This document shows positions 46,027 to 55,759 of a DNA stretch of 64,000 nt, piece after piece; the stretch's first letter is position 1, and each line of letters opens with the position of its first letter. Where the stretch lies: assembly GCA_030429735.1 (NCBI GenBank), contig JAUIET010000003.1:372001-436000 (forward strand), given 5' to 3'. The notes below the pieces were generated by a model. The model did no database searches. It had not been told where the DNA came from and saw nothing but the letters and a program-made list of their open reading frames with translations. This stretch comes from Gammaproteobacteria bacterium. GTDB taxonomy: Bacteria > Pseudomonadota > Gammaproteobacteria > Pseudomonadales > JAUIET01. The translations under genes were made by a program, and so were the position numbers.

Positions 46027-48075
46027 CTAGGAGTTTTCATCAACTATGGAATTAATCGCGTAACTCGGAAAACCCATCAGCGACGACCATGACCGTGGTG
46101 TCTGAACTTCCGGGTTACGTCTGTATTCTCGCATCAGCCAACTGATCAGTTCCCGGGTTAGCTTGGAGTGATCCGAACCCGTATTCTTTGATACCCAGGC
46201 CAGACTGTTTACCCAGAACCAGCCATAGTTATTCAGGTTGCTGAGTTCGGGTGCCGCATTGCTCTTATCTGAGTTGGGATCAACATAGTACACCATCCAC
46301 CAGTTATTACCGCGCTTTACCAGCTGGTCGTTGACTATTTTATTGACAGCAGTTTCGATCGCCTTGTGTGTACGTTCGCGGAGTTCTGGTTCGAGCATAT
46401 CGTTTTCCAGCGCTATGATAAGGCCTTCAACCAACTGCCCGCCCCACACAGGCTGGCTGCCACCCAGCCCATCGTTTTGCTCGATAATGTTGACCGTATG
46501 CTCAACGAGTTTGTTGGCGATCATCTTATAGGAGGTTCCCACGTACATGGTTGGCCAGCCAGACTCCCCCTTGCTTATGTATTTGGTACCTTCATCACCA
46601 AACAGGGCATGGCCATAATAGAGGTTTCGTAACGCCCAACCACCTATTCGGTAGTGCCTGCTGCTCCAGTCTGTGCGTGTGTAAGCGAAATACGCTGAGT
46701 TATCGATTTGCATACGGGCAATTTCTTTCGGCCAGATCTCGCCTGTCAGATGACTGTACAGCAGCAGAGCGCGACTGTGGTAATTGAATTCAGGAATGGA
46801 CGGCTGGCACCAATGAGCTTCCTCTACCGTACACGCGCCTTTACGAATTCCAGCGCCGGATTGTTTCTGTGGGTAAGGGTGAAACTTGCTGACCTGAACA
46901 TCCATGATATTGCGCACCGCGGCTCTGGAACGATCCCATAGCCACTCATCCCCGGTATTCACCCAGCCAAGCATCAAGCCGAGCGTTAGATCGTACTGAA
47001 GTGCTGCCCAGTTAATCACCCACTGATTTTTTTCGTTATAGTACGGTGCGCTGATTTGATAATCACCGTAGTTTTTCCATCCCCAGTTGCCGGCCTGCGC
47101 ATCGGCTCTAGCGATCAATTTCTTAGCGTCGACCAATAAGCTTAGGTATTGTTGGTCTGTTGTTGGCGATCCATCGAGCTCAAGCCACCAGTCTGGGAAC
47201 CCTGGTAATGGTGCTTTATCAACCAATGCCGTCAACTCATTTGCCGAATAGTTCTCGATATCGAGTGACAACGCAAAGTCTATGGTTATTCCAGCCCCCC
47301 CATACAGCACGGTCGGCTCTCTGATTGCACGCCAGGAAATTACCTTGCCCGAGGTTTCCGCGCTGATTGGAAACTTCTTCCAGAAGTCCTTGATATTGAG
47401 TGCGAATTGCTGCGACTGCAGCACAGCGTCTGGTTGGCGTTTACCAAACAGACTGCCTACTTTAAGCTGCTCTATGTTTTGCCGCTCGTGCGTCACGGTT
47501 GTTTCAATGTCGAAGCGCAAATCCTGAATGACCCTGCCCTGCCAGAATTCCTTTTGCCAGGATCCGCCACTTGGGTGATTGTCATGCCGATCTGTAACAG
47601 AGAATGACAGACTGATCACCGGCACACCTGGGTGAAACTGATAGCGCGCGACATACCATAAGTTGTCTTGTTTTGAGTACCAGCCACGCATCTCCAGCCA
47701 GGCCTGCTCTTCGTTTCGGTAGAACTCCAGAGGTTTACCTATATCGATCACTTTGCCTTTAAACGAGACACTTGAAGCTGCATCAGCAATGAGTAACTCA
47801 CTCCCATGATAGACATTCAGACCAAACCGGTCCTTGGGTATGCAAACCTTATAATTCGAAAATCGAGCGTCGAATTGCCCGGTGTTTTCCTGCAGCGCAA
47901 AGACTGTGCTCGAGGACGAAGGCTTGCACGTATCAAATGCCAAAACAGCTGGGCTAGTGAGCAGCAGCACGAATACGAAGGTAAAAAGCAAAAACAAGGC
48001 CTGTAAATATGTCCGATTTGTGTTCAGCCTGGAGTAAACCGCTGGAATAGCCAAATGGGAGTGATTGCTGAACAT
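46027..48075 (-). CDS. Large secreted protein, possibly a carbohydrate-active enzyme
   Basis: A 682-residue protein. It has a Sec signal (hydrophobic run LQALFLLFTFVFVLLLTSP, cleavage near AVLAFD). An N-terminal beta-rich region of about 270 residues (YKVCIPKDRFGLNVYHGSELLI, WYVARYQFHPGVPVISLSFSVTD) is followed by a helical region with many W/Y/H motifs (GNWGWKNYGDYQISAPYYN, LMLGWVNTGDEWLWDRSRAAV, EFNYHSRALLLYSHLTGE, NNYGWFWVNSLAWV). A beta domain plus an alpha/alpha toroid with repeated aromatic-His-Asp patterns resembles RIFT-barrel/YetA-like or other polysaccharide lyase/hydrolase-like proteins. I cannot assign a family with certainty. It stands alone, divergent from the MFS gene. Confidence 0.6.
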   Translation of the reverse strand: MFSNHSHLAIPAVYSRLNTNRTYLQALFLLFTFVFVLLLTSPAVLAFDTCKPSSSSTVFALQENTGQFDARFSNYKVCIPKDRFGLNVYHGSELLIADAASSVSFKGKVIDIGKPLEFYRNEEQAWLEMRGWYSKQDNLWYVARYQFHPGVPVISLSFSVTDRHDNHPSGGSWQKEFWQGRVIQDLRFDIETTVTHERQNIEQLKVGSLFGKRQPDAVLQSQQFALNIKDFWKKFPISAETSGKVISWRAIREPTVLYGGAGITIDFALSLDIENYSANELTALVDKAPLPGFPDWWLELDGSPTTDQQYLSLLVDAKKLIARADAQAGNWGWKNYGDYQISAPYYNEKNQWVINWAALQYDLTLGLMLGWVNTGDEWLWDRSRAAVRNIMDVQVSKFHPYPQKQSGAGIRKGACTVEEAHWCQPSIPEFNYHSRALLLYSHLTGEIWPKEIARMQIDNSAYFAYTRTDWSSRHYRIGGWALRNLYYGHALFGDEGTKYISKGESGWPTMYVGTSYKMIANKLVEHTVNIIEQNDGLGGSQPVWGGQLVEGLIIALENDMLEPELRERTHKAIETAVNKIVNDQLVKRGNNWWMVYYVDPNSDKSNAAPELSNLNNYGWFWVNSLAWVSKNTGSDHSKLTRELISWLMREYRRNPEVQTPRSWSSLMGFPSYAINSIVDENS

Positions 48076-48190
48076 AACTGGCTCGATAGGCGTAATAGTG
48101 AGTGTGCAAGCTTAAATATAGGAGTGGAAAGCATTATCGACAAATAGCTGGCCTTCAGCCCTGCAACACCTGGTTGGCCACGTATCACTA

Positions 48191-48196
48191 TATAAT
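48191..48196 (+). promoter_or_regulatory. Candidate -10 box for the Bcr/CflA transporter gene
   Basis: A perfect TATAAT lies 43 nt upstream of the GTG start. The -35 region is poor (nearest TTGGCC is too close). Only the -10 match supports it. Confidence 0.4.
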
Positions 48197-48238
48197 GGCC
48201 AACAATTCGTCATCCAAAGTTGATAAGGAGGCGCCCAC

Positions 48239-49405
48239 GTGCAAGTAGGCGCATTGATCTCAATTGTAATACTGGCCGCGCTGGCAACGGATTTGGTCGT
48301 GCCAATCCTGCCGGTCATTCAGCGTGAATTGGCCACCAGTGCGGGCAATGCTCAATTGCTTATCTCAGTGTTTCTGGCCAGTTATGCGCTTGGCCAAATA
48401 CCCTGTGGTGTCGCCGCAGATCGTATCGGGCGTCTGCCCGTACTGTATCTTGCATTGAGCGTGTTCTTTGTCGGCAGCATTGTTTGCATTTTTGCCGGGA
48501 GTATAAACAGCTTGTTCATTGGTCGATTTATTCAGGGTCTGGGTGCCGCTGGCACTGCGGTTATGTCTAGAGCTCTGGCGCGTGATTTACGTTCTGGCCA
48601 CGAGCTTGCAAAGCTGCTGGCGCTGTACGTTGCAGTGCTGGCCACGCTGCCTATTCTAGGTCCAGCCATCGGCGCCTGGTTGGGCGCTGCCATTAGTTGG
48701 CAAAGTGTATTCACATTGATAAGCGCAGCTGTGTTACTCAGCATTGCGCTCTGCATGATCGGCCTTAGGGAACCCGGTAGGCAAAAGCTATCTGCCGACG
48801 CAGGGCATGATGGCTTCTTAAACACCCTGAGGCAGTTTTCGGCGTCGCGTCAATCGGTGTGGGCCAGCTTGCTACTTGGTTTCGGGTTTTTCGGTTTTAT
48901 GGCGATACTCAGCGGTTTTGGCAATGTCATTGTCGACGTGTACAAACGCCCCGCCATAGATGTTGGCCGGATTCTTAGCACGGCAATGCTGTTCTTCGTT
49001 GGTGGCAGCGTACTAAGCAGGATGAAAGTCAGCACGGTTGGCGAATTCACACTGATTAAATACGGTGCCTATATTTTTCTGTTCGCCACTCTGCTAAATA
49101 TTGCTGTTCTCGCGCTGCAACCGGTACCCATGAGCTGGTTTTTAGCCGGCGTCACTTGCTATATGTTTGGCTTGGGTTTGCTGTTCCCTAATACAACAGC
49201 AGTGGCCCTGGCACCGCTTCCTCATATCGCCGGGCTAGCGTCTTCACTACTGGGTACAGTGCAAATTTCCTTCGCGTTCACGGGCTCGGCACTAGCGGCA
49301 AGTTTGTATAACGACGATTTAAATCACATTGCCATCCCGCTCATCATAGCGGGCTTGGGCGTGTTTCTACTCTATTTGCGTCGGTTCAATTACCAGGAAC
49401 GCTAA
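48239..49405 (+). CDS. Bcr/CflA-type multidrug MFS transporter
   Basis: A 388-residue inner-membrane protein. The GTG start is fixed by a strong AAGGAGG (48225-48231) 7 nt upstream. About 12 hydrophobic segments are seen. The MFS motif A region is GVAADRIGRLPVLYLAL, and the start ATDLVVPILPVIQRELATSAGNAQLLISVFLASYALGQIPCG is typical of Bcr/CflA proteins (bicyclomycin, chloramphenicol, sulfonamide efflux by proton antiport). The actual substrate cannot be told. The C-terminal end overlaps no neighbour; the cyclophilin gene is convergent. Confidence 0.88.
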   Translation: MQVGALISIVILAALATDLVVPILPVIQRELATSAGNAQLLISVFLASYALGQIPCGVAADRIGRLPVLYLALSVFFVGSIVCIFAGSINSLFIGRFIQGLGAAGTAVMSRALARDLRSGHELAKLLALYVAVLATLPILGPAIGAWLGAAISWQSVFTLISAAVLLSIALCMIGLREPGRQKLSADAGHDGFLNTLRQFSASRQSVWASLLLGFGFFGFMAILSGFGNVIVDVYKRPAIDVGRILSTAMLFFVGGSVLSRMKVSTVGEFTLIKYGAYIFLFATLLNIAVLALQPVPMSWFLAGVTCYMFGLGLLFPNTTAVALAPLPHIAGLASSLLGTVQISFAFTGSALAASLYNDDLNHIAIPLIIAGLGVFLLYLRRFNYQER

Positions 49406-49411
49406 CCGTAT

Positions 49412-50107
49412 TTAGCGCGAGTCACTAACTCGTTTGTAGGCTCTATTGATCCGTACAGGTGTGGAGAGTACCTGCCCTTTCAGAAATTCTATTTGTGTCA
49501 GGCCGCCAAGATCGCGGTCCGAAATCTTGCGAGCAACATCGATGCCCGCAATCACTCGACCAAACGCAGGGAAGCCACGTTCGTCAGGCTGATTGCGAAC
49601 GCCGTAGTCCATCGTTGGTGTGTCGCGAAAGCAAATCACAAACTCTGGAATAACATCGCCGGTTTTCAATAAGTCTCTGGCCATGGACACCGTGGCGAAT
49701 TGATGCCGCAGACCACTGTCTTTGGTCGTATCGAAGTCTTTCAGAGATGGCACGTCGAAGTCGTTTATGCCTAGAGCGCCAGACCGGTTCAGCGCATGGT
49801 GCAATATGCCGCCTTGTATAATCTGACGCTGATCAGAATCATCAAGCGACGCGGCCCGATAAAAGCTTGAGCCATTGTAATCACCACGTTCAACAAAACT
49901 CAGAAAGTAAGCGGCCGTTTTGGGCGCGCGAGCAGAATCAATTTCCAGCACGATATCACCCAGTTCGGTTTCGAACACCACTGTTGTGGGAGCATCATCT
50001 GCAACGACGGTCATGCAGAGCAGGGCCAGCAGCACAAAGCATAGACTGCTGACACTCTCGATGCCAAGCCGCCAATAGTGGGGCGAACTTACCAGGCCAC
50101 GGCGCAT
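49412..50107 (-). CDS. Cyclophilin-type peptidyl-prolyl cis-trans isomerase, exported
   Basis: A 231-residue protein. An N-terminal hydrophobic segment (VSSLCFVLLALLCMTVVADD) suggests export to the periplasm. The cyclophilin fold is shown by VVFETELGDIVLEIDSARAPKTAAYFLSFVERGDYNGSSFYRA, IIQGGIL and ATVSMARDL. Several catalytic positions are altered: the usual F-H-R-V and Q-G-G motifs read F-Y-R-A and Q-G-G, and the W drug-binding position is not evident. It may thus be a low-activity isomerase or chaperone. It lies next to a TonB receptor gene on the same strand with a 9-nt gap. Confidence 0.82.
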   Translation of the reverse strand: MRRGLVSSPHYWRLGIESVSSLCFVLLALLCMTVVADDAPTTVVFETELGDIVLEIDSARAPKTAAYFLSFVERGDYNGSSFYRAASLDDSDQRQIIQGGILHHALNRSGALGINDFDVPSLKDFDTTKDSGLRHQFATVSMARDLLKTGDVIPEFVICFRDTPTMDYGVRNQPDERGFPAFGRVIAGIDVARKISDRDLGGLTQIEFLKGQVLSTPVRINRAYKRVSDSR

Positions 50108-50116
50108 GGTTGAAGT

Positions 50117-50935
50117 CTAGAAGTTGTAACGCGCTTGTACCTCAAGCGTACGGGGCGGATCTATGTGCTGGAAATACGTAAACGCAAATCCAAGGCCGCC
50201 GAGTGGTACATCGTTACCCCACGTAAACGTCTCTTCATCAGTAATGTTCTTACCGATCAAGGCGAGACTCCAGTCACCGTTAGATGATGCCAAGCTAATG
50301 CGCGCGTTGGCCTTAAGGTAACTATCCTGAATCAGGTTCGGGTCAAGGTCATTAGCAATTGCTACTTCATCTGACCAGTTCACTTCCAGGCCGAAGCTTA
50401 AGTCAATAGCGTCATTGATCGGGGTTACAAATTCAGCACCAAAATTCATTGCCCAATCGGGCGCGAACTGCAGCGTTTTACCACTCAAATCCTGTACTCC
50501 ACCATTGGCCGCGCAACTTCCATCGGCAATCTGAAACGCGTTGCACGCGGCATTCGGAAAGTTTTTATAGCTGGCATCCAGATGCGCCAGACCACCGGTC
50601 AATGTCAGCTTATCCGTGGCTGCTATCATCCAGTCAATTTCTATACCTTGCACTTCAGTCTCTGCTGCGTTACCAACCACGAAACAGCAGTTCCCATCGA
50701 ATGTGCTGACTTGCACGTCTTCAAATTCGCTATAGAACGCGGCGACATTCAGTCGCGCGCGACCGTCCCACAAATCCATTTTTGAGCCAATCTCAATCGA
50801 GTCAACGTTTTCGTCCTCGAACTCTTCGTTCTCAACCAGACCTAGGCGGTTGCTTTCATCGTAACCGCCGCCTTTGTACCCATTGCCAATAGTTAGATAG
50901 GTCATGACGTTATCGTTAACATCGTAGGTTAAGAC
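50117..50935 (-). pseudogene. C-terminal half of a frameshifted TonB-dependent receptor
   Basis: This frame continues the receptor after a shift near 50925-50935: TYDVNDNVMTYLTIGNGYKGGGYDESN through IEIGSKMDLWDGRARLNVAAFYSEFEDVQV and the final ARYNF strand, an intact C-terminal beta-barrel. The barrel ends with a terminal Phe, as required for BAM insertion. Residues upstream of TYDV in this frame are meaningless, so the true start of this part is at the frameshift. It encodes the last 270 residues or so of a receptor of about 780 residues. Confidence 0.8.
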
Positions 50936-52460
50936 TTCCAGTAACGTGCTCTTCATCGCGCTCGTTGTTAAAGTTAGGGGTATTGCCATCAAACTGGTGA
51001 CACGCGGCAAGTGCCAACACAGATTCATATACGAAACACAATGTTGGGTCAGCAATTGCGTCGGTATTAAACAACGGGCCAATTGCATTTGTTTTGGTCA
51101 TCTCCTTATGATCGTCGGAGTAACGCAGACCGAGTGTGGCGCGAAACGAGTCACTGATGTTCCAGGTAAGTTGAGTAAAAGCGGACCAGGTCTGCGTTTC
51201 TTGCTCAAACCGCCCATTACCGGTTCCGTCGAAGCCGCCTAAGCCTTGCGCAGCCAGCACAGGTACGTTGCTGAACAATACATCCAGAATTTCATTGTCT
51301 AACAGCTCGTTATCCTGATAGTAAATGCCCGCCAAGTACTCGAACGTGCCACCAACAGGAGAGCTTAATAACAACTCCTGGCTGAACTGTTTGTGTTCCT
51401 CAATTCGCTGCGCAGCAAGAAACTGCAGAGGCCCGTAATCAGCGTCCTGGTAGTTTATGTACTCGTACTCTGTATAAGCGGTGATTGAACGCAGGCTGTA
51501 TTCACCCAACTGATAGTCGGCGGTAATTTGAAAGATGTCTGCTTCCGTGTCGTCGAATTGCGGACCACGCGCACCGGGGCCCTCGATATTATTGGACGAT
51601 TTCTCATAGTTGAATGCTGGTTGAAAATTTGGGTCGCCAACCGTAGGGTTGCGGTATTGGCTGAGGGCAAAATCGCTTGCGATACTGATCAAGTCTTGCC
51701 GACCATCAACATTGAACTCGCCATGCTCCGCTTTCGCGGTCAAGGTCAGGTTATCCGTTACATCCCACACCAGTGTGCCGCGAAACACCCTGTTTTCTTC
51801 AGCGGGACCGTCTTCGCTGCTGAAGGTGTTTTTTACATAGCCATCGTCTTCATATACCTTCGCCACCAAACGACCACGAACTGTGTCCGACAGCGGACCG
51901 GATACAACCCCGGTAAAGCCAATACCGTCAATTTCCGTTTCGTAGCTGCCCTGGACATAGCCTTCAAATTCGTCGCCAGGTTTCGCTGTTGTGATATTAA
52001 TGGCACCTGCGATCGTGTTTTTACCAAACAGTGTCGATTGGGAGCCCTTCAGTACTTCCACACGCTCCAGGTCAAGAAACGCAGCACGGGCGTTGCGACC
52101 ACGACCAAAGTAAACACCATCCACAAAGGTACCCACTGATTGTTCAAAGCCGAAGTTGATGCCCGACCCAATGCCACGGATAAATAGCTGCGTGCCGGTG
52201 CCACCCTCTGCTATGTGCACATTAGGTAAAAACACAGCCAAATCTTCCAGCTCCGTAATACCCTGCTGTTCTATTTTTTCGCCGCTCATTACGGACATAG
52301 AGATTGGCACGTCCTGCAAGCCCTCTGCGCGCTTGGTGGCTGTCACGATAATCTCTTCAAGCATTGGTCCTTGAGAGCTTGCAAGCTGAGATAATGCAAT
52401 GGCGAATATCGCCGACATTTGCACTGCGGTCTGACGTAATCTGCGGGTTGCTGGCATCAT
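50916..52460 (-). CDS. N-terminal two-thirds of a TonB-dependent receptor, frameshifted near its end
   Basis: A 514-residue frame. The signal peptide is about 1-29 (FAIALSQLASSQG), the TonB box is EEIIVTATKR, and the plug follows: VPISMSVMSGEKIEQQGITELEDLAVFLPNV, LFIRGIGS and VEVLKGSQSTLFGKNTIAGAINITT. Barrel strands run up to EEHVTGSLNL, after which the frame hits TAA. The other half is in the next frame. The LEEIIVTATKR type is common among receptors for aromatics, peptides and sugars. It sits with a DUF885 protein, an amidohydrolase lipoprotein and an AraC regulator on the same strand. As written, no functional receptor would be made. Confidence 0.88.
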   Translation of the reverse strand: MMPATRRLRQTAVQMSAIFAIALSQLASSQGPMLEEIIVTATKRAEGLQDVPISMSVMSGEKIEQQGITELEDLAVFLPNVHIAEGGTGTQLFIRGIGSGINFGFEQSVGTFVDGVYFGRGRNARAAFLDLERVEVLKGSQSTLFGKNTIAGAINITTAKPGDEFEGYVQGSYETEIDGIGFTGVVSGPLSDTVRGRLVAKVYEDDGYVKNTFSSEDGPAEENRVFRGTLVWDVTDNLTLTAKAEHGEFNVDGRQDLISIASDFALSQYRNPTVGDPNFQPAFNYEKSSNNIEGPGARGPQFDDTEADIFQITADYQLGEYSLRSITAYTEYEYINYQDADYGPLQFLAAQRIEEHKQFSQELLLSSPVGGTFEYLAGIYYQDNELLDNEILDVLFSNVPVLAAQGLGGFDGTGNGRFEQETQTWSAFTQLTWNISDSFRATLGLRYSDDHKEMTKTNAIGPLFNTDAIADPTLCFVYESVLALAACHQFDGNTPNFNNERDEEHVTGSLNLRC

Positions 52461-52644
52461 GTGCTTCCTGGGTGGTTACTAGTGAAATGTCGCACTGCTC
52501 TGGGAATCAGTCAGCTGCGAGCCGACACCATAACGAATTCACCCCAGGCGGACGTATCATTTCGCGACATATAACATACCATTACGCGACTAATGTTTGC
52601 GTGAAAACCAGCATAGGCATTCGCACCAGTTACGGAACAAGCGG

Positions 52645-53970
52645 CTAGGGTGACCGTGATTGAAGCATGTGCTGCGGGCGCATTGGCAAAGACAAGACAT
52701 CCTGGAATACCTGCCATTGGCGATCACGATCCGCTCCGGCGCGGCGTTCTACATAGCGGCGAATGATTTCCTTACCAAAGTTATAATTGATGACATAGGT
52801 TCGCATGGCATCGATGAAATCCAGTCGCTGAGTGGCAGTACCGCGCGCTTCCAAACCAAACGTCATTAGCCACTCGATTGCATCGGCCTTCGACATGCCT
52901 TCATACAAGTACTTTCGCGCTACTTCATTGCGGGCGTAATTCAGTTGATCTAATAGATCGAAGTATCGGTAGTACAGCGCCAGTTGCGAACTCTTTAAAC
53001 CAGCCATAGGCAGAACGACATCACGCTCAAAGCGAATACGCTCCTGCCGTGGAAATGCCAGATCAACGCCATAATTGGCCGCACCTTCAGCGATCACTGC
53101 CAATGGCCCGTGCAGTGGAATAAAACTGTACTCGATCCAGCCGCGTTTGTTCAGCAGCTCTTCTTCGACCAGGCTGGCATGCGTATGATGGCCCGGGTAG
53201 GCTTCATGACAACCCAGTTGCAATACACGCTCTACATGAATTGGCACCTGATTGTTGATGTGCACAGTCGTCTGGCTTCTGCCAAGGTATTGTGCAAAAC
53301 CAACCCAGTGCTTGCCTTCTGTGATGTTCAATTGTACTGCCTCGTCCGACGGAAGCTCGATGTGCTGCTTGGTACGCTTACGGCACTCTGTCATCGCTGC
53401 GGCAATGACTTTTTCAACGCGATTCGCGGGAATCACAAATTGATCACGAAAGCGTTCGACGCGCGCCGACAACGCACCTTGTCCTGGAATGAGCTCATCC
53501 AGTTGCGCTGCGAGTGCCCGAAAATGATCTTCGTTGTAGCGTGGCACCGTGACACCAAAGACCAGTTGCGTTTCCTCATCAAAGCTTGCTGGCGTGTTGC
53601 CTTGCAGAATATCCAGGCGAGTTATCATTGCAACAATCCGATCTAACAATGCAGCGCGTCGGTCTTCGTCAACTGCGCTCAACGCGGCGGGTGATTCCTG
53701 CAAATGATCAGTAAGTGAACGCAGACCCGCCTGAATGACCGGTATAGCCTGAACATCTGCTCGTGCTGTGTTGAGCCATTCTTGAGGCCCGATATAAATG
53801 TATTCGAGCTTATCGTGGTTCTGCATTTGCAGACCAAAGCGCACGTATTGCTCAGCCACGCGATCCACAGCGTCTTCAGTTGCCGTTTGACCAGCGAATG
53901 CCGGTGAATTGAGAAACAGGTACCCTAACAGCGCAAGCAGTGCCGCTAAAAACCTGACAAAGGAGTTCAT
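52645..53970 (-). CDS. DUF885 family secreted protein (metallopeptidase-like)
   Basis: A 441-residue protein from the ATG at 53970 (a GTG at 53982 is also in frame), with signal peptide MNSFVRFLAALLALLGYLFL...AFA. The family motif HEAYPGHH is present with the downstream AEGAANYGVDLAF block, corresponding to the zinc-binding helices of DUF885. Length is shorter than the usual 550-600 of the family. DUF885 proteins are predicted zinc metallopeptidases, often exported and near TonB receptors. Here it lies between the receptor fragments and the amidohydrolase gene, so a shared peptide substrate is plausible. Confidence 0.82.
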   Translation of the reverse strand: MNSFVRFLAALLALLGYLFLNSPAFAGQTATEDAVDRVAEQYVRFGLQMQNHDKLEYIYIGPQEWLNTARADVQAIPVIQAGLRSLTDHLQESPAALSAVDEDRRAALLDRIVAMITRLDILQGNTPASFDEETQLVFGVTVPRYNEDHFRALAAQLDELIPGQGALSARVERFRDQFVIPANRVEKVIAAAMTECRKRTKQHIELPSDEAVQLNITEGKHWVGFAQYLGRSQTTVHINNQVPIHVERVLQLGCHEAYPGHHTHASLVEEELLNKRGWIEYSFIPLHGPLAVIAEGAANYGVDLAFPRQERIRFERDVVLPMAGLKSSQLALYYRYFDLLDQLNYARNEVARKYLYEGMSKADAIEWLMTFGLEARGTATQRLDFIDAMRTYVINYNFGKEIIRRYVERRAGADRDRQWQVFQDVLSLPMRPQHMLQSRSP

Positions 53971-54005
53971 ACGAGTAATCACTGGACTAAGCGGTATTTG
54001 TGTTG

Positions 54006-55646
54006 CTATTTAGGTTCAGTGGCTTGCTCTTCGCGGTGCTGTTGCTGTGTTACCAGTTGGCGAACATCATCCAGCAAATGCTGCGCGTCGAACACAATGC
54101 CATCTTTGATCGTATAGCGGATGGCACTGATCCGGGTCATCTTGCCCGTGGCGTTGTCCAGGCGACTATGCCCATTGCCGTACAGTATCTTGAAGTTTGC
54201 CAGCGGGTTTTCGTCGACGATAACCAGGTCAGCCTTCTTACCTAACTCTATCGTGCCTATATCGGCCGCGAGCCCAAGCAACTCTGCTCCATTGATAGTG
54301 GCGGCCTGCAGTACTTCCAGCGGGTGGAAGCCCGCCTCCTGCAGTAACTCAAGTTCGCGCACATAGCCGAAACCGTAGATGCCATAAATAAATCCTGAAT
54401 CAGCACCGGCAGCAACACGCCCACCTGAATTTTTATAATCGTTAATAAATGACATCCAGCGTTTGTAATTATCTTTCCAGGCAACTTCATCTGCCGTCGT
54501 CCAGTCGAAGTGAAAAGAACCGTGAATTTTTGGGTTTGGCTCGAACGCTCTCTTCATATACGGCATTGCGTAGTCCGCCAGCCAGTCCTTGGAACGCGCG
54601 CGCATTACATCGCGATTGGCCTCATAAATTGTCAACGTGGGAACCAGAGTGAGGCCAAGTTTGATAAGCTCGTCTCGGGTATTTACCCAGCTCTGCGAGC
54701 CGGGCTCGGCAGTTTGTGCCCATAGCCGACCAGCTTCCCTGAAACGATCCTGCTCATTGCTGTAGTTGTAGCCGAATGGGTAATTCTGTACGACTTGTCG
54801 TTCGAACATCGCTTCTGGCAAGCCGTACCAGTGCTCCATACTGTCCAGCCCCATTCTCGCACTATCTAACACGTTAGTTCGCGTAACAGACAGTTGCGAA
54901 TGATGATACGCTGTTCCCATGCCAAGTTTCCTGGCTTCAGATATTGCCGCGCTGACAAGTTCCGGAGCTGCACCGATGAACTTGACGCCATCTGCGCCTT
55001 TTTTCTTCACGGCGCGAACCCACTTGCGTGCCGCCTCAGGTGATTCCATGATTTCAGGAAACACGGCATACGCCTGAATCCTGGGTGCTGCAATCGCACC
55101 TTGTTCGCTCAGCTGTTTGTGCTTGAGCGTCCAACTCAGCCCCATAAGCGAGCCGGCGTCGCGAATCGTGGTGATACCGTGTGCCAATAAAAGCTTGCCG
55201 ACATACTCCGGATCGGTCAGTGCACCGCCAAAGGCGTGCGAAGGCGTGCCGAAATGAACGTGGGAGTCAACGAAACCTGGAATGACGTATTTTCCAGTTG
55301 CATCAATCACGTGGGTATCAGCACCGAATGATTCATCATTCATATGCAGTGAACCGGTACCACCGCCATTCAAAGCCACAATGCGATCGCCCTCAATCAC
55401 GATCGTCACCGGCCCCATGGGAGGCGCTCCGGCGCCTTCAATTATTGTGGCACCCTGAATGACCATGCGCTCATAGGGACCTGCACTTTCATCACCGCGC
55501 GAAGACGCAATTGTCGGCGGCGCAAAGCCCATTTGCATAACTGCAGTAATCACTTCCTCGCCCGGCTCTGCAGCCGCGACAAAAGGCCCACAGGCCGCCA
55601 AAACACTCAGAACAAGTGCACTGTTAATGCGTGTGGTTAACGTCAT
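54006..55646 (-). CDS. Amidohydrolase family lipoprotein
   Basis: A 546-residue protein. The lipobox LAAC, with Cys19, follows a short signal (MTLTTRINSALVLSV). The metal-dependent amidohydrolase core has GFVDSHVHFG (H129, H131), KKKGADGVKFIGAAPEL (possible carboxylated Lys region), AYHHSQLSVTRTNVLDSARMG and AAGADSGFIYG with the final Asp. The TIM barrel is followed by the usual GTIELGKKADLVIVDENPL beta-sandwich. The family hydrolyses amides, cyclic ureas or peptides such as dipeptides of proline. Transcribed with DUF885 and the receptor, it probably acts in the periplasm or outer leaflet on the imported substrate. Confidence 0.85.
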   Translation of the reverse strand: MTLTTRINSALVLSVLAACGPFVAAAEPGEEVITAVMQMGFAPPTIASSRGDESAGPYERMVIQGATIIEGAGAPPMGPVTIVIEGDRIVALNGGGTGSLHMNDESFGADTHVIDATGKYVIPGFVDSHVHFGTPSHAFGGALTDPEYVGKLLLAHGITTIRDAGSLMGLSWTLKHKQLSEQGAIAAPRIQAYAVFPEIMESPEAARKWVRAVKKKGADGVKFIGAAPELVSAAISEARKLGMGTAYHHSQLSVTRTNVLDSARMGLDSMEHWYGLPEAMFERQVVQNYPFGYNYSNEQDRFREAGRLWAQTAEPGSQSWVNTRDELIKLGLTLVPTLTIYEANRDVMRARSKDWLADYAMPYMKRAFEPNPKIHGSFHFDWTTADEVAWKDNYKRWMSFINDYKNSGGRVAAGADSGFIYGIYGFGYVRELELLQEAGFHPLEVLQAATINGAELLGLAADIGTIELGKKADLVIVDENPLANFKILYGNGHSRLDNATGKMTRISAIRYTIKDGIVFDAQHLLDDVRQLVTQQQHREEQATEPK

Positions 55647-55759
55647 AATCCTTAACCTTATTCCTGCAAATGCACGTCAGGCAACGATTCAAAGCCTGAA
55701 TTTTCGTTAGATTATCGGCACCGTACATCAAATCTGCGCAGGAAACATACCATTTTGCG

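Noticed and set aside
51528..52139. Plus-strand open frame of about 203 codons
   Set aside because: Antisense to a clear TonB receptor; no conserved features.
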